From Akkermansia muciniphila (GTDB lineage: Bacteria; Verrucomicrobiota; Verrucomicrobiia; Verrucomicrobiales; Akkermansiaceae), in assembly GCF_018709685.1 (NCBI RefSeq), contig NZ_JABDHQ010000004.1:124001-188000 (forward strand): a stretch of DNA of 64,000 nt, written 5' to 3'. The position numbers and the translations under genes were made by a program. Shown piece by piece: positions 10,301 to 18,663 of the stretch. Within the stretch, counting starts at the first letter, position 1. Each line of letters opens with the position of its first letter. The notes beneath the pieces were generated by a model. The model did no database searches. It was not told the DNA's origin and worked only from the letters and a program-made list of their open reading frames with translations.

Positions 10301-10571
10301 GACCTCCTTCGCCTTCATCCTGGGGTGCGTTCCGCTGGCTCTGGCCTCCGGCTCCGGCGCCTACTCCCGCAATATCATCGGGATTGTGGTGATTGCCGGG
10401 ATGACGATGGCGACGGTCGTGGGCGTGTTCCTGATTCCCTGTTCCTTCTACTTCATCATGAAACTCTTCCGCGTCCGCATCGCCCGGAAGACCGTGGAAA
10501 CGGAGGATCCGGATGAAATCATTGCCCGCAAGCACCTGTTCCATGAGGCCCACGAATCCCTGAAAGGATAA
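7356..10571 (+). CDS. RND multidrug efflux pump, HAE1 family (AcrB-like)
   Basis: A 1071-residue proton-driven inner-membrane pump. The two RND repeats are clear: TM1 at the N-terminus, large periplasmic loops and 12 expected membrane helices. The proton-relay pair Asp407-Asp408 (GLVVDDAIVVVEAVE) falls at the same numbering as in AcrB, and the second-half GLAAKNAILIVEFA carries the expected Lys. The opening FFIKHPTIAIVISIVMILLG and the QYPNIVPPTIKMQATYPGA block are typical of HAE1 drug/bile-salt pumps rather than metal (HME) pumps. It lies 68 bases after the adaptor and 40 before the outer-membrane factor. In a gut bacterium bile salts or antibiotics are plausible substrates (inference). Confidence 0.95.
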   Translation: MSSFFIKHPTIAIVISIVMILLGGLALMGLPVEQYPNIVPPTIKMQATYPGANAETVANSVASPIEQSISGVIGMDYMTSTNANNGICSLSIVFEVGTDPNMDQTLAYMRYGQATAQIPAEVSQMGITITQSTGSPLAVINLFSPDDSLNAIFLSNYAYVSLVDPVKRVPGVGDVQVFGAGRYAMRIWLDTTKMAAQNISVGEVQSAIRAQNTVIPGGQIGAEPAPPGTEFTYSIQTKGRLQTAEEFGNIIIRADGNKLLYLKDIAKVELGSQTYNVSSKYNGRDSGAIAVYAAPGSNAINTVDALVRLFEDRARSFPAGMEYNLTLDTTLAVRASIEEIEHTLVEALLLVVLVVFVFLQGWRATLIPAIAVPVSIIATFALFPLLGFTLNTICLMGMVLAIGLVVDDAIVVVEAVESHMERGLTPRQAAFAAMEEVSGPVIAIALVLAAVFLPSLLLPGITGTLFQQFAVTIAISMLISAFNALTLSPALSAILLKPKDPNKRGPLKFFYRIFNRGYDATASGYTKVCHFLTRKLIISIPLLALIAYAILPVAKQIPNGFLPDEDQGYLFAALIMPEARSLQLTTAASDKVSDLIRQNPNVKDVIAISGFSLLTGVQSTNNAFFFVMLKPWEERPNPDQSAKAVTAQLNGLLSTKVSEGITMCFQPPAIAGVGSANGVTFMLEDRDGKGTEYLAEQTDIFVKEASKLPIFDPQKNGGVRSVMSFAVEQKDVRLDEEKCATLGVSISEANNLLQAYMGSLFINYITLYGQQWQVYIQAQGSDRTGTDMLKNFYVKNDSGSSVPLSTLVKITDIKGPEFLLRQNLYNSSKLMVTPAQGYSNSQAMEALEQTFEASMPTDMGYSYADMSYQEQKIQNGIGIVQIFMLSSIFVFLILAALYERWSLPLSIFMTVPIAALGAFLGLYWFGYELNLYAQIGLVMLIGLAAKNAILIVEFAVIEMERGKTLMEATLSAARIRLRPILMTSFAFILGCVPLALASGSGAYSRNIIGIVVIAGMTMATVVGVFLIPCSFYFIMKLFRVRIARKTVETEDPDEIIARKHLFHEAHESLKG

Positions 10572-10611
10572 AACAGCCCTGAAACCATTTAAAAACAGAC
10601 AAAACGCCATT

Positions 10612-12045
10612 ATGCGACCGAATCAATACATCACGCGCGCCATTCTGCTGGGGACGGCCATCACGGCTTCCTCCTGCATGATGGGCCCCGACTTCAAGCC
10701 GGTGGACATGCCCATGCCCACGGCGTTCAGAGGAGCCCCCGCGGCTACGGAGTCCATTGCGGACCTGCCCTGGTGGAAAGTCTTCAAGAATAAGGACCTT
10801 CAGGACCTCCTGACAGATACCTACAATAATAACCGCGACCTGAAGGCCACCATGGCCCGTGTGGAAAAGGCCCGCCAGTACATCACCATCACGGAAGCCC
10901 CGCTCTTCCCGTGGGCTGATTATTCCGGCACCCTGAGCAAGGGGGCCAACTACACCAACGGCAACATCATCCAGACCGGCGGCAATACCCTGACGCCCGG
11001 CACGATTGACGGCGGCATCTCCTGGGAACTGGACATCTGGGGCAGGACGCGCCGGATGACGGAAGCGGCCCGTGCGGATTACCTGGCTTCCGAAGAAGGC
11101 CAGCGCGCGCTCATGCTCTCCCTGCTCCGCCAGGTGGCGGATTCCTACCTCCAGCTTCTCCAATTGGACGAGCAGCTTGCCATCGTGCAAAAATCCGTGG
11201 AGTCCTATTCCGAATCCCTCCGGCTGTTTGACGAACAGCTTGAAGGCCAGGTGGGAGACAGGCTCCAGGTGGCCTCCGCCAAGGCGGCGCTCTCCTCCTC
11301 CCAGGCCCAGATTCCCGCCATCCAAGCCCAGATCGCCAATCTGGAAAACACCGTTTCCGTGCTGGCCGGGCGTACTCCCGGCCATATCCGCCGTTCCGGC
11401 AGCCTTCGGGACATTGCCTATAACATCCAGGTTCCCGCCGGCATTCCCGCCTACATCCTGTCCAGAAGGCCGGACGTGCGCCAGAAGGAATACCAGTTGC
11501 GTGCGGCCAATGCGGAAGTGGGCGTAGCCATTGCCAACTACTTCCCGACCATCTCCCTGACGGCGGCGGGCGGCCTCGCCTCCGCCGACCTGAGCCACGT
11601 GCAGGGACGCCGCGGCGGCTGGGGCCTGGGAGCCAACCTGACCGGCCCTCTCTTCCAGGCGGGCAAGCTGACGGCCTCCGAGAAAGCGGCCAAGGCCGAA
11701 TTCCTGGCAGCCAGCAACGACTATGAACAGACGGTGCTGAACGCCCTGGCGGAAGTCTCCAGCACGCTGATCCAGCGGGCCAAGCTCCGCGTAATCACGT
11801 CCACCCAGTCCGAAGCCGTGGAAGCCTACCATACGGCCGTGACGCTCTCCTTTGAACGCTACCGCACGGGCCTTTCCAACTACATTGAAGTGCTGTACGC
11901 CCAGCAGAACCTGTATCCCGCACAGATTCAGCTTTCCCAGTACTACTATCAGCACGCCAGCACGCTGGTTTCCCTGTACACGGCCCTGGGCGGCGGCTGG
12001 AACATGAGCCACAAGGCTATCATGGACGGCCCGCCCAAGCGATAA
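10612..12045 (+). CDS. Outer-membrane efflux factor, NodT/OprM family lipoprotein
   Basis: A 477-residue TolC-like channel. It has a signal peptide with lipobox (AITASSC), then MMGPDFKPVDMPMP, the usual start of NodT-type factors, and LPWWKVFKNKDLQDLL. Two OEP repeats follow, with coiled-coil helices and RRPDVRQKEYQLRAANAEVGVAIANYFP, the hallmark segment of the second repeat. It completes the tripartite pump with the two upstream genes. A strong terminator-like hairpin closes the operon 48 bases downstream. Confidence 0.93.
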   Translation: MRPNQYITRAILLGTAITASSCMMGPDFKPVDMPMPTAFRGAPAATESIADLPWWKVFKNKDLQDLLTDTYNNNRDLKATMARVEKARQYITITEAPLFPWADYSGTLSKGANYTNGNIIQTGGNTLTPGTIDGGISWELDIWGRTRRMTEAARADYLASEEGQRALMLSLLRQVADSYLQLLQLDEQLAIVQKSVESYSESLRLFDEQLEGQVGDRLQVASAKAALSSSQAQIPAIQAQIANLENTVSVLAGRTPGHIRRSGSLRDIAYNIQVPAGIPAYILSRRPDVRQKEYQLRAANAEVGVAIANYFPTISLTAAGGLASADLSHVQGRRGGWGLGANLTGPLFQAGKLTASEKAAKAEFLAASNDYEQTVLNALAEVSSTLIQRAKLRVITSTQSEAVEAYHTAVTLSFERYRTGLSNYIEVLYAQQNLYPAQIQLSQYYYQHASTLVSLYTALGGGWNMSHKAIMDGPPKR

Positions 12046-12092
12046 AAAACACGGCTCCCTTCAAATCGGGAGTTTCCTTGAGTGTTTTTTTC

Positions 12093-12123
12093 ATTCCCCG
12101 GCAAGTACAACTTGCCGGGGAAT
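12093..12123 (+). terminator. Hairpin ending the efflux operon
   Basis: A perfect 13-bp stem (12093-12105 with 12111-12123) around a 5-base loop is followed by TTGCTTT. It is 48 bases after the outer-membrane factor stop and has a T-rich run on its 5' side as well. Confidence 0.75.
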
Positions 12124-12725
12124 TTGCTTTCCGTGCAGCGGAAAACGGAAGACCTTCAATCCGCCCCCCCTCCCTGCACGCTTTCCCTGTGCCGGCGGAA
12201 GGGATTCATGAGGCTGGAACGGAAAGCTCAACGGGTTATCCTCTTACCTGCGCCGCCTCATGATCCGGAAGGCATGGAATCTCTCCCGGCTTCCCTTTTA
12301 TGCCCGGGTTCCGGAGAGCGGAAGCAATTTGGGAATGGTTCAAATCAAATTCGTTCACCATCAACATGCCGGTAGAAAATTCCGCTGTGTTTTTCAGGAA
12401 TTAATAATCTCTGGTTTTTCTATTCCATCATTACCAACAAGCCGATGCTGCTCCTGCTTTTACGACTGATTTTCAACGTCCTGCCGGATTCCTAATCCGC
12501 CAACAATTAAAAATATTAACGTTGAATGCATTGTTTATCATAAAATATTGATTTTCATCAGGATTTCAAGGAACTGGTCTTTTCATCACCATCCCTTTCA
12601 GCATGATTCTCTGGCCTTTATCCATGCTTGTACGGGGTGGAGGTACAAACGGATTAGGAATCCGATAAAAAAACGGACGTTCTCTTGCGCGAGAATATTT
12701 CCCTAACCTTGCTACAGCAATCAAT
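12124..12725. other. Intergenic stretch upstream of the PEP-CTERM gene
   Basis: About 600 bases without a supported gene. Several short overlapping frames exist on the plus strand at 12078-12469 but they have no family resemblance and mutually overlap. The right half (12380-12720) is AT-rich and probably holds the promoter of the 12726 gene; I could not pick reliable -35/-10 boxes. Confidence 0.45.
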
Positions 12726-13499
12726 ATGAAGACCAAATACCTGTCCCTCCTGCTCGCCGTGCTGGGAGGCAGTCTGTCCTTCGGCGCTTCCATCAATGAC
12801 CTGGATCCAGTTTATTCAAAGGATTACACCATCTATGACGGAAGCAATGGAGATACGCTGAATGTTTCCTCTCCCGCCACGGTGCCCGTGCATACCGGCA
12901 GCGGCGCCACCCCGTGGACGATGGCGCTGACTGTTTCCAACCTGTCCGTCACTCCGGGAACGGATACAGGCCTGCTGTTTACCTATAACACCACCTCCAA
13001 TTACAAGAATCTGGAAGGAATAGGCTTTCGGCTCACAGACTCCGGAGACCTCACCCTGTGCGCGGGAGGCTTTAACTACAATGGGGGGACTGCTGCTTCC
13101 TCCCCCTGGAAAACGCAGACGCTTTCCGGTTATTCCCCTGACCAGCCCCTTACCCTGTTCTATACTTACAATGACGGGAATGTCACCATTTCCGCCATGC
13201 TGGGCAATGATACCTCCACGCTGGCCACCCTTGCCTCCCTCAGCGGCTCCGGCGTCAAATTCGGCAGCGTCTCCATGAACCAGATCAATTTCTCCGCCAA
13301 GGACGCTTCCGGAAGCACCTGGAGCGCCCCGGACAGCGTCACGGGGGAATACACTCTGGACAACTTTGACCTGTACCTGGGGGCGTTGACGGAAGACCAG
13401 ATGAAGGAATACGCCCTGAGCGCCGTTCCGGAACCGGCTGCCGCCTCTCTCGGTATCCTGGGCCTGGGCATGCTGATGATCCGCCGCCGCAGGGCCTAG
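12726..13499 (+). CDS. PEP-CTERM sorted secreted protein
   Basis: A 257-residue protein with a signal peptide (MKTKYLSLLLAVLGGSLSFGA), a beta-rich body of about 210 residues resembling a LamG-like jelly-roll (for example NFDLYLGALTEDQMKEYAL near the end), and a C-terminal sorting tail: VPEPAAASLG, a hydrophobic segment and RRRRA. In PEP-CTERM systems exosortase cleaves and processes this tail during export. No exosortase gene is in the window. The ligand or function is unknown; carbohydrate binding would be a guess. It is single, with its own terminator. Confidence 0.82.
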   Translation: MKTKYLSLLLAVLGGSLSFGASINDLDPVYSKDYTIYDGSNGDTLNVSSPATVPVHTGSGATPWTMALTVSNLSVTPGTDTGLLFTYNTTSNYKNLEGIGFRLTDSGDLTLCAGGFNYNGGTAASSPWKTQTLSGYSPDQPLTLFYTYNDGNVTISAMLGNDTSTLATLASLSGSGVKFGSVSMNQINFSAKDASGSTWSAPDSVTGEYTLDNFDLYLGALTEDQMKEYALSAVPEPAAASLGILGLGMLMIRRRRA

Positions 13500-13513
13500 C
13501 CTTTTTCCCCGGC

Positions 13514-13545
13514 ACGGCCATCCCGCTCCATTCAGGGATGGCCGT
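13514..13545 (+). terminator. Terminator of the PEP-CTERM gene
   Basis: An 11-bp perfect stem (13514-13524 with 13535-13545, ACGGCCATCCC) with a 10-base loop is followed by TTTC and further T-rich sequence, 15 bases after the stop codon. Confidence 0.8.
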
Positions 13546-13595
13546 TTTCATTTACCCTTTTTCAAACACTCGTTTACTATTCTTTATTTGCCTTC

Positions 13596-16500
13596 ATGAA
13601 AACCAGGCTCCCCCTCTCCCTGCTCGCCTTCCTGCTGGCGGCCATCCCCTCCGCCACCGGCGCCCCTGCCGGAACGGACCTGGGAAACGTCATGTATGTG
13701 GGGGATTCCATCACCCACGGCATGAACGGCGGCTCCTACCGCTGGGCCCTTCACAAGATATTTGCGGACAACGGCATTTCCTGCAACGCGGAAGGCGTGA
13801 AAACCGGAAATTATTCCGGAGGGGTTACGCCCGGAACGTCCTATGGAGGGCAGTCCTTCAATAACGAACATTCTTCCCAGGCAAGCGCAAGGGCCTGGGA
13901 AATATCCGGCAGGAAAAACGGGAGCAGGTTTGACGGCTCCAACATCTCCAACTGGCTGGGACTTTCAGATACCAAGGCAAACGGTGCAGCCTACCAGGGG
14001 CAGACTTTCACGGGAACGGATACTCCGGATACTTTTTTCCTGATGATCGGCACCAACGATCTTCTGTCTGACGGGAACAATGCCACCCTGGGCGACCGCA
14101 TTGACACCGTTACCCGGGATCTTCTGGGAGACATGGACGCCATCGTGGACACCATGCACGCCGCCAACAGCGATGCGAATGTCATCGTTCTCACCATTCC
14201 CTGCTGGACCCAGCATTCCAACGGCAATTCGGACGCCACCCACCAGGCGGTGGAGACTTACAACGCCTCCCTGAAATCCTGGGGGCAGTCCAAACCGGGC
14301 GTCACGGTTGTTGACGTCAACAGGGGCCTCATTGACGTGGCCTCCTCCACGCCGTTCTACGGCGTGCAGTCCATGTTCAACAATCCCGCGGCAGACGGAC
14401 TCCATCCCAACGCCCAGGGAGACCTGCTCATGGCGGGCAACATCGCCAAAGCCCTGGGCTATGCGGGCCGCTCCGCCGGACAACTGCGCCGTGACGCCGG
14501 GGAAATGGCCGTCAATTTCCACCAGGGCGGAGGAATGCCCGCATGGTCCGGAGTGCAGGATCTGGCGAATGCGGGGTTTTCCCTCTCCAACGTTGCCGTG
14601 GGCGCGGAAGGCATCAGCCTGGGCCAGGCGGGAACAAGCTCCATTTCCCGGACATGGACGGAGGGGACCAGCCTGAAAAACGGCTTTACCTTTGATTTCA
14701 ATCTGGTTCTGGGCGACGGTGAGGCAAACGGCTGGAACACCACGGACCAGTTCAGCGTAAGCCTGGGGAACGGCTCCTTTTACGGCACGCTCAACATTAA
14801 TGAGGCTTATATCAAATGGGGGGATGCCATCCTGTATTCCCTGGACATGTCCGCCAATACGGACAACCTGCGCCTGGCGTACGTCACGGGCAATGAACTG
14901 GAAGGGCTGAAAGGCGGCTATTATGTCTGGCTGGGTGACATGCTGATCGGGGAGGCGCTTTCCGTCACCTCCGGTTCCGGCTGCAACGGCGTCACCATCC
15001 GGTATGACGGCAGCGGCAGCGCCATCCTGAAGGACCTGTCCATGGACGGGACGGGGTCCTATGCTCCCTCTTCCTCCGGCCTGGCCAATGAGGAAAACGC
15101 CTTCATCTCCGCCGGAGCGGACAACAGCGGCGCCGGAGGCGCTCCGGAAGGCAATATTACCTGGCCGGAAACGGGTTTCACCCACACCGCCTCCAACCAG
15201 AACTGTTCCGGCACCTTCAATGCGCGCGCCGCGGCGGATTCCTCCGCCGGTACCGCCGGAAACTCCGTGGGCGTCACGATCGCCTCCGGAAACGCCACGT
15301 ATATTTATGCCAACAGCGGCAATTATACGGGAGACGTCCGGCTGACTGTCGCCAACGAGGGACAGGCTTCCTCCTGGTACGCAGCCCATGGAGCCTCCGG
15401 CACGCTTAACGGAAACGCCGGCCTGCGCTTCACGGACGCCGCCACGGGCGGGAGCACCGTCTTCGGCGCCGTGAACAGCGCCGGCGTCACGGGAAATGTC
15501 TATCTGGAATTCTCCGCGGAAAACGCCGCCTTCGGCACCTTCACCAGTGCGAATGCCTCCTCCGTGGTGGGCTCCTATGCCGCGGACATCAAGGGAAATG
15601 TGGATATTGTGGTTAACTCCGGCACCTTCTCCAGCCAGATCATGGGCGGTATCTATGCCAATGCCAAAAACGCCGCCACAACCATTGGCGGAGCCGCCAG
15701 CGTTTACATGAACGGAGGAACCGTCAACGGGGACGTGATGGGCGGCGGCCTGACAGGCTCCATTTCCGGCGGATCCAACGCCACCGTTACGGGCGGCATC
15801 ATCAGCGGCTCCGTTTACGGCGCGGGCAAGGGAGGCGCCATCCTGCAGGGAAGCAATGTGCGCGTTACAGGCGGCACGGTCAGGGGGAACATTTACGCCG
15901 GGGGTTCCGGCGGGAGCGTGCAGGGGAATACGTCCGTCACCGTGTCCGGGAATTCCGCCACGCTCCACAACGGGAACGCCTGGGGAAGCATCTCCGGAGG
16001 CGGCTCCGGCGGCACGGTTACGGGGAACTCCGTCGTGCGCATCCAGGACCTTTCTTCCGGCACCACCGCGTACGGTTTTGACAAGTATGCCGGCACCATC
16101 AGCGGCGGAACGAATGTGAGCGGCACCAGAACCCTGGTGCTGGACCACGTGACTGTGGACCATTTCCGGGCATCCCTGACGGATTTCACGCATGTTTCCG
16201 TGGTCAACCATGCCAATACCGCGCTGGATTCCCTGGGCGGAGCTCTCACCGTGACCATTGAGGCCGGAAGCGGCCTGGTCCTGAACGGGGTTTCCGGCCT
16301 GACCACGCTCATTCTGGGGGAACATGCCTCCTTCACGCTTCAGGGGCTTACCGCGGACATGGTCATCGTGGACATCACGGGCGCCAGCAATTATGCGCTT
16401 TCCCTGACGGAAATTCCCACCAGTCTGGACAACATCAAATTCCTGAATAACGGCGTTCTGCATGATGCGGCCATGTCCACGGACCCCCAGGCCAATTCCG

Positions 16501-16601
16501 CCATGGTTTTCGCCCAGGTTCCGGAACCGGGCAGCGCCTCCCTGGGTTTGGCCGGGCTGGCCGCCCTGCTGTGGCGGCGGCGCAGAAAAATGTTCCATTA
16601 A
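13596..16601 (+). CDS. Large secreted SGNH/GDSL hydrolase with glycine-rich repeats and PEP-CTERM tail
   Basis: A 1001-residue multidomain protein. Residues ~1-22 are a signal peptide. Residues ~30-290 form an SGNH hydrolase: GDS at 36-38 (nucleophile Ser38), GTND at 152-155 and DGLHP at 267-271 (Asp267, His270), the catalytic layout of GDSL esterases/acetylesterases. Residues ~300-480 look like a beta-sandwich. From ~510 to ~850 there is low-complexity Gly/Ser/Thr-rich sequence with repeated GG-x-V-x-GN units, probably a beta-helix or autotransporter-like passenger. The end is VPEPGSASLG, a hydrophobic segment and RRRRK, a PEP-CTERM signal. A role in deacetylating mucin sugars is an inference from the likely host niche; the substrate is not visible. 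Confidence 0.82.
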   Translation: MKTRLPLSLLAFLLAAIPSATGAPAGTDLGNVMYVGDSITHGMNGGSYRWALHKIFADNGISCNAEGVKTGNYSGGVTPGTSYGGQSFNNEHSSQASARAWEISGRKNGSRFDGSNISNWLGLSDTKANGAAYQGQTFTGTDTPDTFFLMIGTNDLLSDGNNATLGDRIDTVTRDLLGDMDAIVDTMHAANSDANVIVLTIPCWTQHSNGNSDATHQAVETYNASLKSWGQSKPGVTVVDVNRGLIDVASSTPFYGVQSMFNNPAADGLHPNAQGDLLMAGNIAKALGYAGRSAGQLRRDAGEMAVNFHQGGGMPAWSGVQDLANAGFSLSNVAVGAEGISLGQAGTSSISRTWTEGTSLKNGFTFDFNLVLGDGEANGWNTTDQFSVSLGNGSFYGTLNINEAYIKWGDAILYSLDMSANTDNLRLAYVTGNELEGLKGGYYVWLGDMLIGEALSVTSGSGCNGVTIRYDGSGSAILKDLSMDGTGSYAPSSSGLANEENAFISAGADNSGAGGAPEGNITWPETGFTHTASNQNCSGTFNARAAADSSAGTAGNSVGVTIASGNATYIYANSGNYTGDVRLTVANEGQASSWYAAHGASGTLNGNAGLRFTDAATGGSTVFGAVNSAGVTGNVYLEFSAENAAFGTFTSANASSVVGSYAADIKGNVDIVVNSGTFSSQIMGGIYANAKNAATTIGGAASVYMNGGTVNGDVMGGGLTGSISGGSNATVTGGIISGSVYGAGKGGAILQGSNVRVTGGTVRGNIYAGGSGGSVQGNTSVTVSGNSATLHNGNAWGSISGGGSGGTVTGNSVVRIQDLSSGTTAYGFDKYAGTISGGTNVSGTRTLVLDHVTVDHFRASLTDFTHVSVVNHANTALDSLGGALTVTIEAGSGLVLNGVSGLTTLILGEHASFTLQGLTADMVIVDITGASNYALSLTEIPTSLDNIKFLNNGVLHDAAMSTDPQANSAMVFAQVPEPGSASLGLAGLAALLWRRRRKMFH

Positions 16602-16637
16602 CGGGCCCTTTGTTTTCTTCAGGCCCTGATGGACGAG

Positions 16638-16673
16638 GGAAGCCTCCGCGGCACAACGCCTGCGGGGGCTTCC
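16638..16673 (+). terminator. Terminator-like hairpin after the SGNH gene
   Basis: A 12-bp stem with one G-U pair (16638-16649 with 16662-16673) lies 37 bases after the stop. No long T-run follows, so it may act only weakly. It also lies between convergent genes. Confidence 0.5.
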
Positions 16674-16744
16674 TGTTGACAGCCATGGCCGGCATGGGAG
16701 GGGGGCATTGCCGCCCTCTCCGGCTCTCCATGAGGCGGGAACCC

Positions 16745-17365
16745 TCAGGATTCCCGGTTTTTAAACAATTCCAGCGCAAGCTGGGACCAGGTTTCCAGCT
16801 TGTCAAACAGGTTCCCGGACAATTCCTCCGGAGCCACAAAGCGGAGATTGGCCAGAGCGGCTTCATTCGCGCGCACCTGGTCCGTATCCAGCTCAAACAG
16901 GTGGACGATTCCCAGATGCACGGCGCCCACATCATTGGAATCGTCATTGATCACGCCGAGCACCCGCTGGGTGCAGCCGCCGTCAATGACCAGTTCCTCC
17001 CGGATTTCACGCTCCACTCCGGCCAGGTAGGTTGAAACGTCGTCATGGCCGGACTGGCGGTCCACCGGGTTGATATGGCCGCCGATGCCGATGGAGCCCT
17101 TGTCATGCAGGCGGGCCTCCCCGCCGGAGCCGCCGCGCGTGTAATGCAGAATGCGGCCCTGGTGGCAGAAAATGGCGTAGGCGATGATCTGCTTGTGGGA
17201 AGGGTCGTTTTCCGCCGCTTCCCGGTCCATGAAGGAGGACACTCCCGGCTTCATGAATGCATTCAGATACTTTTCTCCGCCTTCCCGGTGGCCCTGGAAA
17301 TACCCCGCCTCCTCAAAGGCGGCGCGGGGCACCACCAGAACCTGTTCTCCATGGTAACGTGACAT
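16745..17365 (-). CDS. Nudix-like phosphohydrolase-related protein
   Basis: A 206-residue protein with a Nudix-like centre: GSIGIGGHINPVD, then after an insertion EREIREELVIDGG, matching the REUxEExGU half of the Nudix box. The spacing between the first Gly and the REIREEL helix is longer than the classical G-x5-E-x7 pattern, so hydrolase activity needs caution. The N-terminus (MSRYHGEQVLVVPRAAFEEAGYFQG) and the pattern IIAYAIFCHQGRILHYTRG resemble a conserved group of Nudix-type 'phosphoesterase' proteins in bacteria. It is transcribed leftward, downstream of the YcxB-like gene with a 98-base gap. The substrate is unknown. Confidence 0.68.
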   Translation of the reverse strand: MSRYHGEQVLVVPRAAFEEAGYFQGHREGGEKYLNAFMKPGVSSFMDREAAENDPSHKQIIAYAIFCHQGRILHYTRGGSGGEARLHDKGSIGIGGHINPVDRQSGHDDVSTYLAGVEREIREELVIDGGCTQRVLGVINDDSNDVGAVHLGIVHLFELDTDQVRANEAALANLRFVAPEELSGNLFDKLETWSQLALELFKNRES

Positions 17366-17463
17366 GGAAATACCCTACCCGTTTTGACCCCGCGCTCAAT
17401 AAAAAAGGCGCGGAAACGGCAAATTTGCGACTGTTCCGGAACAGCCATGAACGGCTTGCCGCC

Positions 17464-18003
17464 TCAGGAAATATCCCGCACTTCCACGCCGTGGTTCCGG
17501 AACCTGCTCAGGATGCTTGCCAGCTCTTCCTTGCTCATGAGCTGAATCGGCAGCCACAGCACCAGCTTTTTTCCAAACAGGAACAGCAGGGCGTGGCGCG
17601 TCCTGCACAGGGTGGTGAAGCGGTCATAGGGAATGTTCATGGGCTCAACGCCCTTGCTGGAAAAGGTCAGGTAATCCTCATGAAAAACGTAATCCTTCTC
17701 CTGGTGGTACATGGGCACCTTCTTGTTGGCGGCCAGAGCGGCCTTCGCCAGAAAGGGAACGTAGAACCAGGACAGGATGATCGCCATCAGCGCCCCGGCA
17801 AGGGAGAGCCACGCAAAGATGGGCAGCGGACGCAGGGAAAAGGAGTACAGCGTCATCAGCACGAAGAAGGCGGTAATGGATAAGTCCAAGGGCTTCTTCC
17901 ACCTGGGGCGCACCGTATTATACCACATCACCAGCACCTGGGTGGCCAGGCGGTCGGACGGAACGGGTTTGACGAGTTTGATGACCTCTGAATCCTGCAT
18001 CAT
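17464..18003 (-). CDS. YcxB-like membrane protein
   Basis: A 179-residue protein with two adjacent membrane helices (about residues 38-85), followed by a cytosolic part with HEDYLTFSSKGVEPMNIPYDRF and LFGKKLVLWLPIQLMSKEELASIL. The layout matches YcxB-like (PF14317) proteins, whose function is unknown. Two consecutive Met codons make the start ambiguous by one residue. The neighbours do not point to a pathway. Confidence 0.6.
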   Translation of the reverse strand: MMQDSEVIKLVKPVPSDRLATQVLVMWYNTVRPRWKKPLDLSITAFFVLMTLYSFSLRPLPIFAWLSLAGALMAIILSWFYVPFLAKAALAANKKVPMYHQEKDYVFHEDYLTFSSKGVEPMNIPYDRFTTLCRTRHALLFLFGKKLVLWLPIQLMSKEELASILSRFRNHGVEVRDIS

Positions 18004-18219
18004 GGCGGCAGGGTAGCTTCATTCCCGCGGAAGAGAAAGCCTAAAAAGAGGCCGTTGCACCACGCTTGGGGCAAAACGGCCACGCCTGAAAGGGCCTCCC
18101 CCATTTTCCCCGCCCCCAATTCTCCGGGAAAGCGCCCTTCCCCGTCCGCAGACCAGAATTTCCTTGATAATCAGGGTTCCCTTCATAGAATTAAAAGTCA
18201 AAAGCCTTTAGCAGATCCG

Positions 18220-18663
18220 GTGGCAGACAATCTTCAAATTCACGTACGCACGTTCCAGCCCTCAACCACTCAGGAACAGGCTCTGGAAACCTTGACGGAT
18301 TCCATGGCGGAAGTCCTTGACGAACGCCAGCTAAGGCATATCAAGAATGCCGTCCTCCTGCGCGAGGAAACGCAAACCACCTACCTGGACCACGGGCTGG
18401 CTGTCCCCCACGGACGCACCAGCGCCCTGGATTCCATGCAGGTTACCGTGGGCCTCAGCCCGGAAGGCATCCTCTGGCCGGACGACGCCCGCCACGCCCA
18501 TCTCATCGTCATGCTGGGCGTTCCCACCGCCATGGTGACCGGCTACCTGACCACCATGCAGAAGCTGCTGCGGTGGCATAAAAACGCTCCTCTGGGCCCC
18601 AACGGGGAATGGACGGGAGATGAAGCCAGCCTGCTGGCGTCCCTTCAACACGCCCTGCAATGA
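18220..18663 (+). CDS. PTS EIIA-like (PtsN/fructose type) domain protein
   Basis: A PTS EIIA type-2 fold protein. The phospho-acceptor His lies in DHGLAVPHGRTSALDSM, matching the GxAxPHG motif of PtsN/FruA IIA domains, followed by QVTVGLSPEGILWPD and AHLIVMLGVP. The frame is open further upstream to an ATG at 18055, but residues encoded before the GTG at 18220 (DPVADNLQ) look non-coding; with the GTG the protein has 147 residues, normal for IIA. Its stop overlaps the start of the ClC gene (ATGA), so the two are co-translated. No sugar permease is nearby, suggesting a regulatory rather than sugar-transport role. Confidence 0.72.
   Translation: MADNLQIHVRTFQPSTTQEQALETLTDSMAEVLDERQLRHIKNAVLLREETQTTYLDHGLAVPHGRTSALDSMQVTVGLSPEGILWPDDARHAHLIVMLGVPTAMVTGYLTTMQKLLRWHKNAPLGPNGEWTGDEASLLASLQHALQ

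Noticed and set aside
7341-10610. A 1089-codon open frame on the minus strand opposite the RND pump
   Set aside because: It is antisense to an unmistakable AcrB-type gene; its translation is His/Gly/Asp-rich low-complexity text typical of the reverse strand of GC-rich genes.
12078-12469. Overlapping short frames downstream of the RND operon
   Set aside because: Mutually overlapping, partly covering the terminator, and lacking ribosome sites or families.
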